From the NCBI GenBank assembly GCA_013815325.1, contig JACDGM010000038.1, forward strand, positions 1-39,984: a stretch of DNA of 39,984 nucleotides, given 5' to 3'. This document shows positions 7,881 through 17,540 of the stretch, piece by piece (position 1 is the stretch's first letter; every line of letters starts with the position of its first letter). Below the pieces are notes generated by a model. That model did not search any database, was not told where the DNA came from, and worked only from the letters and a program-made list of their open reading frames with translations. The translations under genes were made by a program, and so were the position numbers. The DNA is from Chthoniobacterales bacterium (lineage in GTDB: Bacteria > Verrucomicrobiota > Verrucomicrobiia > Chthoniobacterales > UBA10450).

Positions 7881-9346
7881 GGCTTGAGGAAACGCATTGC
7901 TTCGACCGCCGGCTCAATGCGGTCGAGGAGCAGCCGGGGATAAAGGCCGGCCGCGAGGGTGGCAAAGATAAGGAGACTCGCGCCCAATTTTTCCGCGAAA
8001 GTGATCGGGTCTGCGAACGGGACCGGCTCATTCGAGACAACGGCAACTGGCGAGCGAAAACGATCATCAGCGAAAAACGCTTTCTTCAACGCCCGCAACG
8101 TGAACGCCGCCACCAGCACCATGCCAATGCCGGTAAACGCTACCGCCAGCGGGAAAGCCTTCCACGCGCCGAGCAGAATGGTGATTTCCGCGGCGAATCC
8201 GCTGAACCCGGGGATGCCCATCGACGCGGCGGACGCGACGACAAACGCGAACGCGACAAAAGGCATCGTTCGACCGAGCCTCATCGTCGAGAGATCGTTC
8301 AGATCGCGCGTGTGTGTCCGATGATAGACGACGCCGGCGAGCGCGAAGAGGAGCGCGCCGATCACGCCATGCGAAAACATCTGCAAGACTGCGCCGGAAA
8401 CGCCAAGAAGATTGGCCGCGGCCAGCCCGAGCAGGACAAAGCCCATATGGCTGACGCTGGAATAACCGATGACAAATTTGAGATCGTTCTGGCGCAGCGC
8501 GACCGCCGCCGCGTAAACGATCCCGATGACGGCCAGGACGGCCATCCATTTGCTCCACATCTGCAAGCCTAACGGGAAAAGGTTCATCGCCACCCGTAAT
8601 GCGCCGTAAGCGCCGAGCTTCATCACGATTCCGGCAAGCAACATCGAGCCCGCTGTGGGCGCGGCGACGTGCCCCGTCGGCGCCCAGGTGTGCAACGGCC
8701 AGATGCCCGCGAGGATGGCGAACCCGAGAAACAAAACCGGGAAAGCCCACGCTTGCAGCTGCGAGGTGAATTGAAATTGCGCGAGCTGCGGGAGGTCGAG
8801 CGTGCCTGCGGTCGTGTAGGCCGCGAGAATGCCGATGAAGACGAGCGCGCCGCCGAAGAAGGAATAGAGCGTCAACTGCATGGCGCCATATTCCTTGTTC
8901 GTCGATCCCCAGATCGCGATGAGAAAATATTTCGGCACGATCACGAGCTCGTAGAAAACGAAGAAGAGAAAAAGATCGGCGCTCAGGAAAACGCCGTAAG
9001 AGCCGCCCACGACGAGGAGGAGCCAGAAGAAAAATTCGTTAGGCCGGCTCTCCACTTTCCAAGAAAAGAGAACGGCGCAAAGCGCGGTCAGCCCGGTGAC
9101 AAGCGCCATCGTTAGGCTGATACCGTCGGCTGCGAGGTGGTAGTTCATCCCCAGCGCCGGCACCCACGGCACATGCACGATCGTAGTGAAGTGGGCGAAA
9201 TCCGCTTGCCGTGCGAAAAACGCGACGACACTAATCGCAAATCCGCTCGCTGCGGTGGCGAGCGCAATCCAGCGCGCGAAGGCGCGCGGGAGAAAAAGCG
9301 ACAGCGTCGCGCCCGCCAATGCGAGGTATATCGTCCAGGCGATCAC
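7877..9346 (-). CDS. Second NuoM-type complex I subunit (NuoM2)
   Basis: A 489-residue antiporter-like subunit of the NuoM type. It keeps the membrane glutamate (FVFYELVIVPKYF), the broken-helix lysine region and NDLKFVIGYSSVSHMGFVLL. The conserved loop reads PLHTWAPTGHVAAPTAGS instead of the usual HTWLPDAH, marking it as a separate paralogue from the subunit at 9971. Complex I forms with two NuoM subunits have been described in other phyla and are proposed to pump extra protons; that role here is inference. The GTG start overlaps the stop of the ORF6N gene (GTGA), and nuoN follows with a four-base overlap. Confidence 0.9.
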   Translation of the reverse strand: MIAWTIYLALAGATLSLFLPRAFARWIALATAASGFAISVVAFFARQADFAHFTTIVHVPWVPALGMNYHLAADGISLTMALVTGLTALCAVLFSWKVESRPNEFFFWLLLVVGGSYGVFLSADLFLFFVFYELVIVPKYFLIAIWGSTNKEYGAMQLTLYSFFGGALVFIGILAAYTTAGTLDLPQLAQFQFTSQLQAWAFPVLFLGFAILAGIWPLHTWAPTGHVAAPTAGSMLLAGIVMKLGAYGALRVAMNLFPLGLQMWSKWMAVLAVIGIVYAAAVALRQNDLKFVIGYSSVSHMGFVLLGLAAANLLGVSGAVLQMFSHGVIGALLFALAGVVYHRTHTRDLNDLSTMRLGRTMPFVAFAFVVASAASMGIPGFSGFAAEITILLGAWKAFPLAVAFTGIGMVLVAAFTLRALKKAFFADDRFRSPVAVVSNEPVPFADPITFAEKLGASLLIFATLAAGLYPRLLLDRIEPAVEAMRFLKP

Positions 9347-9960
9347 GAGCGTTTTCGCGTGCCGTAGCGCGGCGGCGACTCGCGCACGTGAAAGCCAATC
9401 TCGCGCGCTGGCTTTTGCGCAGGCGCCATCAACTGCCGGATGGCGTCGATGATCGCGGCGATCTCGTCATCATGTTGGCCCACCCGTGTTTCGAGTTCCG
9501 AAAACTTCTTCGCCAACTCGCGATTGCTCTCCAGTGCCTCCCGCAGCCTAACGAACGCGCGCATGATCGCGATATTTACCTTCACCGCGCCTTCGCTTCG
9601 CAGAACACTCGAGAGCATCGCCACACCTTCTTCCGTGAAAGCGTACGGTCGGTAAATCGCGCCACGGTGCTTGCGGGAACTGGTCACAGATTGTGACCAG
9701 TTCGACCTAACAGCCTTGTTTTCCAAGGCTTCGGAACTTGAGATGACAGTTTGTGTTCTCAAATTCCGGACCTCTTCCGAGGTCAACCGAAACATAAAGT
9801 CTCCTGGGAAGCGGTCCTGATTGCGACGGACCGCCTGATTCAAAACTTTCGTGGCAACGCCGTAGAGAGCCGCGAGATCGAAATCGAGCATCACCTTCTG
9901 ACCGCGAAGCAAGTGGATGGAATGCGCGATCTGAGCGACTTGGACGACATTTTTTTTCAT
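9343..9960 (-). CDS. ORF6N-domain (phage-type) DNA-binding protein inside the nuo operon
   Basis: A 205-residue protein with an N-terminal ORF6N domain: IHLLRGQKVMLDFDLAALYG (17-36), VLNQAVRRNQDRFPGDFMF and YAFTEEGVAMLSSVL. A C-terminal coiled coil (ALESNRELAKKFSELETRVG) follows. ORF6N domains occur in phage antirepressor-like and stand-alone chromosomal proteins thought to bind DNA. It starts 10 bases after nuoM and its stop overlaps the nuoM2 start, so it is co-transcribed and translationally coupled with complex I genes, an unexpected place. The sequence is somewhat less GC-rich than the nuo genes, consistent with insertion. It carries one exact 9-mer (9546). Confidence 0.88.
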   Translation of the reverse strand: MKKNVVQVAQIAHSIHLLRGQKVMLDFDLAALYGVATKVLNQAVRRNQDRFPGDFMFRLTSEEVRNLRTQTVISSSEALENKAVRSNWSQSVTSSRKHRGAIYRPYAFTEEGVAMLSSVLRSEGAVKVNIAIMRAFVRLREALESNRELAKKFSELETRVGQHDDEIAAIIDAIRQLMAPAQKPAREIGFHVRESPPRYGTRKRS

Positions 9961-9970
9961 GACGCAACAA

Positions 9971-11443
9971 TCAGCCTAACAATCGCACCATCTGCGTGAC
10001 GGTGGAGTTAAAGATGGTGAGGATGAACTGCGGAGAAATGCCGACGCCGAACATGAGGAGCGTGACCGGCAGAACGATCCATTTCTCGCCGAGGCGCAGA
10101 TCGGGAAGCTCGCGGCAGCTCTCATCAAGCGGCCCGCTGAAGAGCGCCTGCATCGCGCGCAGGAAAACAATCGCAGTTATGAGCAGGCCGAGCACGGCCA
10201 CCGCCGTGTAGCCTGCGGCGAGGGCGAAGGAGCCTTTAAAGATTAAGAACTCGCCGACGAAGCCATTGAGGCCGGGCAGGCCTAACGACGAGAACATTGC
10301 GACGCTCATCCAGCCGCAGAGAAGCGGCGTCCGCTGCATCAGGCCGCCAAAATCGTTCAGCCCGCGCAAACCGCGCCGCTGCTCGAGTAGGCCGACAAAG
10401 TAGAAGAGCGCGGCGGCGGTGATGCCGTGGTTGAAGATCTGCAGAAAGACGCCGCTTAAGGCCGCCTGGGCTTCGCGGGGGGGAACCGCGGTCGTCGCAG
10501 TGACGGCAAAAAGGCCGAGCATGCAATAGCCGAGATGGTTGATCGAAAGGTAGGCCACCATGCGTTTCAGGTCCGATTGCCCCCAGGCCGCGAGCGACGC
10601 GAAAACGATCGAGCAAACCGCGAGTGCGAGCAGGGCTGGCCCCATGATCTTGATCTCGTTAGGGAAGAGCGGGAGCAACAGGCGCATAAAACCGTAAACA
10701 CCCATCTTCGAGAGCACGCCGGTGAGCACCATCGCGGCGCCGGTGGGCGCGGCTTCGTAGGCGTCGGGCAACCAGGTGTGAAAGGGAAAGAGCGGCACCT
10801 TTACCGCGAGCCCGAGGAAGATTCCGGCAAAGGCGAGCCAGCCGAGTTTTCCCGGGAGCAATCCGCTTTTCCCGAACGCGGCCAGGGCCGCGAAATCAAA
10901 TGTTCCCCTAACGAGATAAATTGCTAGAAAGGAGAGCAGCATCGCGACGCTCCCGAGAAAGGTGTAGAGGAAAAACTTCGTCGCCGCGCGATCGCGATTC
11001 TCACCGCCCCAGACTTTGATGAGCAGGAAAGCCGGAATCAGGCTCATCTCGTAGAAGAGAAACCAGAGGATGAAATTTTGTGCGGTGAAGGTGCCGTAGA
11101 GCGCCGCCTGCATCACGAGCATGAGTGCGCAAAACCCGCGGCCGGCGCGTTGCGCGAGCAAAGCGAACGGGAAAACGACGGACGTTAGCAGAACAAGGAG
11201 CAGGCTCAGTCCGTCAATCCCGAGGAAATACTCCGCGCCAATATTCGGGATCCACGGTTGCCGCGTGATCATCTGCAATCCAGCCGTGGCCGGATCGAAG
11301 TAACGCCATAATGCCAGAGCCACGAGCACGGTCATGAGATTGCTTCCAAGCGCGACAGCGCGGCCATAGTCCCGCGGGGCCACGCTCACGAACAGTGCCC
11401 CCAAGATCGGAATAAAAATCAGTCCCGTGATCAGGTGAGCCAT
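9971..11443 (-). CDS. nuoM: NADH-quinone oxidoreductase subunit M
   Basis: A 490-residue proton-channel subunit of the complex I membrane arm. It shows LWFLFYEMSLIPAFLLIKVW with the essential glutamate, PLFPFHTWLPDAYEAAPTGA and the lysine helix TGVLSKMGVYGFMRLL, plus DLKRMVAYLSINHLGYCMLG. This is the canonical NuoM of the two present. The start overlaps the end of nuoL by 13 bases. Downstream, the ORF6N gene follows after 10 bases. Its last codons (TTG TTA GGC TGA) are made by a near copy of the 9-mer. Confidence 0.95.
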   Translation of the reverse strand: MAHLITGLIFIPILGALFVSVAPRDYGRAVALGSNLMTVLVALALWRYFDPATAGLQMITRQPWIPNIGAEYFLGIDGLSLLLVLLTSVVFPFALLAQRAGRGFCALMLVMQAALYGTFTAQNFILWFLFYEMSLIPAFLLIKVWGGENRDRAATKFFLYTFLGSVAMLLSFLAIYLVRGTFDFAALAAFGKSGLLPGKLGWLAFAGIFLGLAVKVPLFPFHTWLPDAYEAAPTGAAMVLTGVLSKMGVYGFMRLLLPLFPNEIKIMGPALLALAVCSIVFASLAAWGQSDLKRMVAYLSINHLGYCMLGLFAVTATTAVPPREAQAALSGVFLQIFNHGITAAALFYFVGLLEQRRGLRGLNDFGGLMQRTPLLCGWMSVAMFSSLGLPGLNGFVGEFLIFKGSFALAAGYTAVAVLGLLITAIVFLRAMQALFSGPLDESCRELPDLRLGEKWIVLPVTLLMFGVGISPQFILTIFNSTVTQMVRLLG

Positions 11444-13404
11444 GCGTAGAGGAGGAGCAGCGCGAGCATGCCGACGGCGACGACTCCGAGATAGGTTTGG
11501 ATCTGCCCGGAGTGCCGCCGCGAAATCAGTCCTCCCAAATCGCGAGCCGCGGCGGCCGCATCATTCGCTCCGGCATTGATGGCGCGTTCATCGAAGCCTT
11601 TTGTGAAAGAGCCTAACGAGCTGCCGAGTGCACCGAAGCCCCGGACGAGACCGTCCCAAAAATAACGGTCCAGCCAGTCGGAGGTTCGCGCCGCGCCGCG
11701 GGCAAACGCGAGCACGGTTCGATCGTAAAGTTCATCGAGCCACATGCCATGCTGGAGGAAGCGGAAGAGCGCGGGCAGGGACTGCTCCATCGGGTCCAGC
11801 TCACCGGGTCGCCGGTAAATGAGAACGCCGAGTGCGATCCCCAACACCACCAGCGCGAGAGCAATGAACAACCCCGGCTGAATCAATTGCGAGAAGGCGA
11901 AGGACGCGGTTGCCCCGGCAAGATACCGGAACAACCACGGCCACGCCGGCGTGAGCATCACGCTGAATGCAATCACGCAGACCGCGAGTACAATGAGCGG
12001 CGCCGTCATTACCGGCGGGCTCTCGTGCGCGTGTTCCGCAGACCCGCGAGGGTGGCCGAAGAAGACGTAGATCATCTGCCGCGTCATGTAGAGCGCCGTC
12101 AGCACGACGCCGGCGAGCATGAGGAAATGCGGCGCGCGCGAGACCGGCCATTGCAATGTCGCATGAAGAATTTCTTCCTTCGTCCAGGCGCCGGAGAAGA
12201 AGAGCGGCACCCCGCTGAGCGCCATCATGCCGATCGCGTAGGTGAGAAACGTCACCGGCATCCGCCCGCGCAGCCCGCCCATTTTGCGGATGTCCTGTTC
12301 CTCATGGCAGCCGTGAATGACGGAACCGGAGCCGAGAAAGAGAAGCGCTTTGAAAAAGCCGTGCGCGAGCAGGTGCATGATCCCGGCCACGACCCCGCCC
12401 ACGCCTAACGACACCATCATCAAGCCAAGCTGCGAGACGGTTGAGTAAGCGAGGATGCGTTTGATATCCCATTGCGCGAGCGCGATGAGCGCGGAAATCA
12501 ACGCTGTGACGACGCCAATCCAGACCACGACCGTGAGTGACGGCGTCACGCCAGCAATCGCGCCTAACGAAAAGAGGGGATAGACGCGCGCAACCAGGAA
12601 AATGCCCGCCGCGACCATCGTGGCGGCATGGATGAGCGCGCTCACCGGCGTCGGACCTTCCATCGCGTCTGGCAGCCAGACGTGGAGCGGGAATTGCCCC
12701 GACTTTCCGACCGCGCCACAGAAGAGGAGAAGCGCGATGAAAGTGGCGCTCGCGCCTAACGACAGCAGCCCATGGCTTTCGAGCGCGCCGTTTCCCCCGT
12801 CGTAAAAGAGCAGCGTGCCGCTTTGGCCATAGAGCCAGAGCATTCCCAGGAAAAACCCGAGGTCGCCAATGCGGGTGATGATAAACGCTTTCTTCGCGGC
12901 CGCTGCTGCGCTCGGCCTCTTAATCCAAAAGCCAATGAGCAAATACGAAGCGAGCCCGACCAACTCCCAGCAGACGAAAAGCAAGAGCAAGCTGTTCGCG
13001 AGGACCACACCGAGCATCGCGGCGGAGAAAAACGAGAGGTAGGCGAAGAAGCGGGTGAAATTCTTGTCGGACGCCATGTAGCCGACGCTGAAAACAAAAA
13101 TGCACAGACTAACGAGCGTAATCATGACCAGCATCACGGCCGTGAGCGGATCGAGGAGAAAGCCGAGACGCAACGTTTGTTCGCCGAAGGTGAACCAGGT
13201 GAAATTGGTGAAGACGCGATAGCCGGGTGCCTGCAACGTCGGCAAAAAAGCGCCGAGCGAGAGAACGAACGCGAGCACCTGGCCGACGATGGCGAGAGCC
13301 GCTGCGGCCGTGCGTCGAGAATTCGTTAGGCTAAGAATGACAAGTGAACCCGCCAGTGGCACTGCCAGGATCAACCAGAGATGAGCGCCGATCCAGTTGC
13401 TCAT
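11431..13404 (-). CDS. nuoL: NADH-quinone oxidoreductase subunit L
   Basis: A 657-residue distal antiporter-like subunit with the long lateral helix at its C-terminus. Markers are LLLLFVCWELVGLASYLLIGFW, GKSGQFPLHVWLPDAMEGPTPVSALIHAATMVAAG (in two parts) and DIKRILAYSTVSQLGLMM. The C-terminal region GLISRRHSGQIQTYLGVVAVG ends in the anchoring helix. It is somewhat longer than the roughly 610 residues usual in proteobacteria. Whether the lateral helix is extended to hold a second NuoM needs alignment. It overlaps nuoK by four bases. Five exact 9-mers lie within it (11611, 12403, 12562, 12754, 13323). Confidence 0.96.
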   Translation of the reverse strand: MSNWIGAHLWLILAVPLAGSLVILSLTNSRRTAAAALAIVGQVLAFVLSLGAFLPTLQAPGYRVFTNFTWFTFGEQTLRLGFLLDPLTAVMLVMITLVSLCIFVFSVGYMASDKNFTRFFAYLSFFSAAMLGVVLANSLLLLFVCWELVGLASYLLIGFWIKRPSAAAAAKKAFIITRIGDLGFFLGMLWLYGQSGTLLFYDGGNGALESHGLLSLGASATFIALLLFCGAVGKSGQFPLHVWLPDAMEGPTPVSALIHAATMVAAGIFLVARVYPLFSLGAIAGVTPSLTVVVWIGVVTALISALIALAQWDIKRILAYSTVSQLGLMMVSLGVGGVVAGIMHLLAHGFFKALLFLGSGSVIHGCHEEQDIRKMGGLRGRMPVTFLTYAIGMMALSGVPLFFSGAWTKEEILHATLQWPVSRAPHFLMLAGVVLTALYMTRQMIYVFFGHPRGSAEHAHESPPVMTAPLIVLAVCVIAFSVMLTPAWPWLFRYLAGATASFAFSQLIQPGLFIALALVVLGIALGVLIYRRPGELDPMEQSLPALFRFLQHGMWLDELYDRTVLAFARGAARTSDWLDRYFWDGLVRGFGALGSSLGSFTKGFDERAINAGANDAAAAARDLGGLISRRHSGQIQTYLGVVAVGMLALLLLYAWLT

Positions 13405-13715
13405 CCTTTGAGCTGATCGATTTGATCGACGTTGGTCGTGCGATAATGGCGATAAACGGTGATGACGAGAGCGAGGCCAACCGCGGCCTCAGCCGCCGCG
13501 ATCGCAATGGCGAAAACGGTCACCATCACTCCCGTGGGTGGCGCCGGTTGCGGAGCGAAACGCCAGAACGCGATGAAATTGAGACCGGCTGCGGCGAGCA
13601 TCATCTCGATGCCGATGAGAATGAAGATGGCGTGCCGCCGGCTGAGGGCGGCGAGCAAGCCGATGCAGAAGAGCGCGGCCGAGATGATAAGGAAAAGTTG
13701 GAGCGTCGGGTTCAT
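13401..13715 (-). CDS. nuoK: NADH-quinone oxidoreductase subunit K
   Basis: A 104-residue three-helix membrane subunit. It shows the two conserved membrane glutamates: IGIEMMLAAAGLNFIAF holds the first and AAAEAAVGLALVI the second. The length is typical for NuoK. The stop overlaps the nuoL start by four bases. Upstream, a 160-base spacer with a large inverted repeat separates it from nuoJ, the only large gap between structural genes in this operon. Confidence 0.95.
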   Translation of the reverse strand: MNPTLQLFLIISAALFCIGLLAALSRRHAIFILIGIEMMLAAAGLNFIAFWRFAPQPAPPTGVMVTVFAIAIAAAEAAVGLALVITVYRHYRTTNVDQIDQLKG

Positions 13716-13736
13716 CGCGCGGTGAAGTCCCCTGCC

Positions 13737-13863
13737 GGGTAGCGCATGCGTCTCGCGGCGACGAACTTTGCTGAAACCGTGAACCGCTCGAGAAGGGCGC
13801 CCGTTGAGAAAAGTTCGTCGCGGTGGAACACCGCAACCAGCACGCGGGACGCATGCGCTACCC
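13737..13863. repeat. REP-like inverted repeat between nuoJ and nuoK
   Basis: Outer arms GGGTAGCGCATGCGTC at 13737-13752 and its exact reverse complement at 13848-13863, 16 of 16 pairs. Inner arms GCGACGAACTTT at 13758-13769 and its reverse complement at 13810-13821, 12 of 12 pairs. The element is 127 bases and would fold into a long interrupted hairpin in the operon transcript. The arrangement suggests a dispersed palindromic element (REP or MITE type); I recall similar GCATGCG-containing intergenic repeats from verrucomicrobial genomes but cannot check. It might stabilise or attenuate the mRNA ahead of nuoK. Confidence 0.8.
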
Positions 13864-13875
13864 AGCCGGATGGTC

Positions 13876-14358
13876 TCACCCTTTTTCCTCCATCACTAGG
13901 ACGAGCGCTCCGATTAACGCGGCGGTAAGAACAAGGCCGAGGCATTGCAACGGCCAGACGTAATCGGTCATGAGCGCTTCGCCGATTTGCCTAACGGTAA
14001 GTGGCGCGATCCACGGTGCGGCGACCGAGAGGCCGGACGTTCTCACGATCGCCCAGAGCAGGCCCGCAAAAATCGCCAGCGCGATGAGCGCGCCGCTCCA
14101 GTGGAAACCGCGCTCCCGCTCCGCATCGCGGCGCGTGAGCAGAATAGTGAAGACGATCAATACGGCGACCGCGCCGACGTAGACAAAAACCTGCACCAAG
14201 CCGACGAATTCCGCGCCTAACAAAAAGTAAAACGCCGCCACCCCGACAAACGCCGCCGCAAAACAAAGCGCAGCGTGAATCAACTTCTGCAGCGAGGCCG
14301 CGGCCAGCGCCGCGGCCAGGGTCAGGATCGCGATCACGACAAAGGCGACGCTGTTCAT
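13876..14358 (-). CDS. nuoJ: NADH-quinone oxidoreductase subunit J
   Basis: A 160-residue five-helix membrane subunit. It shows LIHAALCFAAAFVGVAAFYFL and the pi-bulge helix FVGLVQVFVYVGAVAVLIVF, which is the NuoJ signature. The ATG at 14358 is chosen because it overlaps the nuoH stop by four bases and gives the family length; the longer frame to 14454 is inside nuoH. nuoI, which usually lies between nuoH and nuoJ, is absent. Confidence 0.95.
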   Translation of the reverse strand: MNSVAFVVIAILTLAAALAAASLQKLIHAALCFAAAFVGVAAFYFLLGAEFVGLVQVFVYVGAVAVLIVFTILLTRRDAERERGFHWSGALIALAIFAGLLWAIVRTSGLSVAAPWIAPLTVRQIGEALMTDYVWPLQCLGLVLTAALIGALVLVMEEKG

Positions 14359-15542
14359 TCGGCAAAGCGGTAGGTGCGCGGCGCAAATTTCCGGCCGGTC
14401 TCGAGAATCCGGGAAAGAGCGAAGTAAACGAGAGCGATCACGCCTAACGACCAAAGCCAGCCGGCGAAAGCGCGCCCTTCGTAATGCCAGACGGCGGCGG
14501 CGAGGAGACAGGCGAAGGCCATCGGCAACATAAATTTCCAGGCGAAGCTCATGACCTGATCGACGCGCGTACGAGGAAGCGTTCCGCGGATCCAGATGAA
14601 GACGAAGAGAAGGACGCTCAATTTCGCGAAGAACCAGGCGTAGGAGGGAACGAACTCGAGGATGGGCAGCGGCGCGTGCCAGCCGCCGAGGAAAAGCGTC
14701 ACCGCCAGCCCGCTGATCGCGAACATGCCGAAATACTCGGCGAGGAAAAACGTTGCATACTTAAAGCCGGAATATTCCGTCATGTGCCCGGCGACGATTT
14801 CCGATTCGCCCTCCGGCACATCGAAAGGTGTGCGGTTCGATTCCACCAGGCCCGAAATGAAAAACAAAATGAACGCGGCCGCGCCCCAGGGAGTGAAAAC
14901 AAACCAGCGCGGCACGATGCCTAACGAGTAGCCTCCTTGCGCCGCCACGATCGCATCGGGCCTAAGCGAGCCGGCCACCATCACGACCGGCAAAACGGTA
15001 ATGATAAGTGGCAGCTCGTAGCTGATCATCTGCGCGATCGCACGCATCGCGCCGAGCATGGAAAACTTGTTGTTGCTCCCCCAGCCCGCCATGAAAACGC
15101 TCAGCTCCGTAGTCGAACCGATCGCGAAGAAAAACAAAATCCCGCCGTCGATCGCGAAGGGCGTCATGTTGCGTCCGTAGGGGATGACTCCGAGGGCAAG
15201 AATGGCCGTCGCCGCCATCAAAATAGGCGCCAGAAAATGCATCACTTTGTCCGCGCGCAACGGCACGATGTCTTCCTTAATCAACATCTTGATGCCATCG
15301 GCCGCGGGTTGGAGGAGGCCAAAAGGACCGACGCGATTCGGCCCAATCCGGTTTTGAATCCGCGCGAGAATCTTTCTCTCCAGCACCGAGATGAGCGCGA
15401 AGAGCGAGAGGAAAACCACCAGCAGCGCGCTGATGTTGAGCAGGCTCGAAACGGTCTGGCCAACCCAATCGGGCGCGTCCGTGAGCTGGGAAAGCAGGCG
15501 CTGTTTGGCGAGCACGAAAATCTGGTCGAGGAAACGGCTCAC
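14355..15542 (-). CDS. nuoH: NADH-quinone oxidoreductase subunit H
   Basis: A 395-residue subunit that forms the quinone chamber with NuoB and NuoD. It carries ERKILARIQNRIGPNRVGPF, LLQPAADGIKMLIKEDIVP, the acidic loop EGESEIVAGHMTEYSG and the C-terminal FIWIRGTLPRTRVDQVM. It begins with GTG at 15542 after an N-terminal extension of about 25 residues compared with shorter homologues. First gene of the minus-strand membrane-arm operon; a promoter must lie in the 122 bases shared divergently with gdhA, but I see no convincing boxes there. Confidence 0.95.
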   Translation of the reverse strand: MSRFLDQIFVLAKQRLLSQLTDAPDWVGQTVSSLLNISALLVVFLSLFALISVLERKILARIQNRIGPNRVGPFGLLQPAADGIKMLIKEDIVPLRADKVMHFLAPILMAATAILALGVIPYGRNMTPFAIDGGILFFFAIGSTTELSVFMAGWGSNNKFSMLGAMRAIAQMISYELPLIITVLPVVMVAGSLRPDAIVAAQGGYSLGIVPRWFVFTPWGAAAFILFFISGLVESNRTPFDVPEGESEIVAGHMTEYSGFKYATFFLAEYFGMFAISGLAVTLFLGGWHAPLPILEFVPSYAWFFAKLSVLLFVFIWIRGTLPRTRVDQVMSFAWKFMLPMAFACLLAAAVWHYEGRAFAGWLWSLGVIALVYFALSRILETGRKFAPRTYRFAE

Positions 15543-15568
15543 GTTCGCTGAAGGAAAGCGGCTCCTAA

Positions 15569-17026
<1,458 letters not shown>

Positions 17027-17046
17027 GTTTCTGGCAAAGGATTTTG

Positions 17047-17132
17047 AGCCACAGATTGACACGGATTAAACACAGATGGGAAAGAATCATGGCTTTCTTT
17101 TATCTGTGTAAATCCGTGTTCATCTGTGGCTG
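17047..17132. repeat. Long imperfect hairpin after gdhA
   Basis: Left arm 17047-17077 (AGCCACAGATTGACACGG onward) pairs with right arm 17102-17132 (ending ATCTGTGGCT), with only a few mismatches, around a 24-base loop. A related half copy lies at 22133-22163. The pairing could terminate gdhA transcription, but its recurrence at another locus points to a mobile REP-like repeat. Confidence 0.75.
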
Positions 17133-17165
17133 GCTGTTTTTCGGACCGCTCGCCAGGCGTTGCGC

Positions 17166-17540
17166 ATGACACCTGAGCCTTATTTTTTCCTTCTTATCTT
17201 CATCGGCGTCGCGTTCGTCTTCCCGATCGCGCCGCTGGTTTTGGCCTGGCTTTGGCGCCATTTCTTCCAGCCGGCTAAACCGGGCGCGGCCAAGAACGCG
17301 ACCTACGAATGCGGCGTCGAGTCGTTAGGCGAGGCGCAGGTCCAGTTCCAATCGCAATTCTATCTTTACGCCATCATTTTTCTCATCTTCGACGTCGAAT
17401 CGATCTTTCTCATTCCGTTCGCGGTCGCGTTCACCGGATTGCCGATCGGCGCCTTTGTCGCGATTTTGGTTTTCCTGCTCCTCTTATTCGAAGGACTCGT
17501 TTGGGCCTGGAGCAAAGGTTGCCTAAATTGGGCAAAGTAA
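17166..17540 (+). CDS. nuoA: NADH-quinone oxidoreductase subunit A
   Basis: A 124-residue three-helix subunit of complex I. It has the family signature KNATYECGVESLGEAQVQF with the conserved cysteine, then FYLYAIIFLIFDVESIFLIPF. ATG 17166 is taken as the start; an in-frame TTG two codons upstream is possible. nuoB starts on the base after its stop codon. The exact 9-mer at 17322 encodes SLG within the conserved CGVES loop. Confidence 0.95.
   Translation: MTPEPYFFLLIFIGVAFVFPIAPLVLAWLWRHFFQPAKPGAAKNATYECGVESLGEAQVQFQSQFYLYAIIFLIFDVESIFLIPFAVAFTGLPIGAFVAILVFLLLLFEGLVWAWSKGCLNWAK

Noticed and set aside
11749..12408. Long plus-strand open frames opposite nuoL, nuoM2, nuoN and nuoH
   Set aside because: Compositions are rich in R, E, G and H, typical of antisense of hydrophobic high-GC genes. 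They have no ribosome sites, domains or family pattern.
13712..13945. Small frames over the nuoJ-nuoK spacer containing RDACAT or HASRVL
   Set aside because: These are translations of the inverted repeat at 13737-13863 and not genes.
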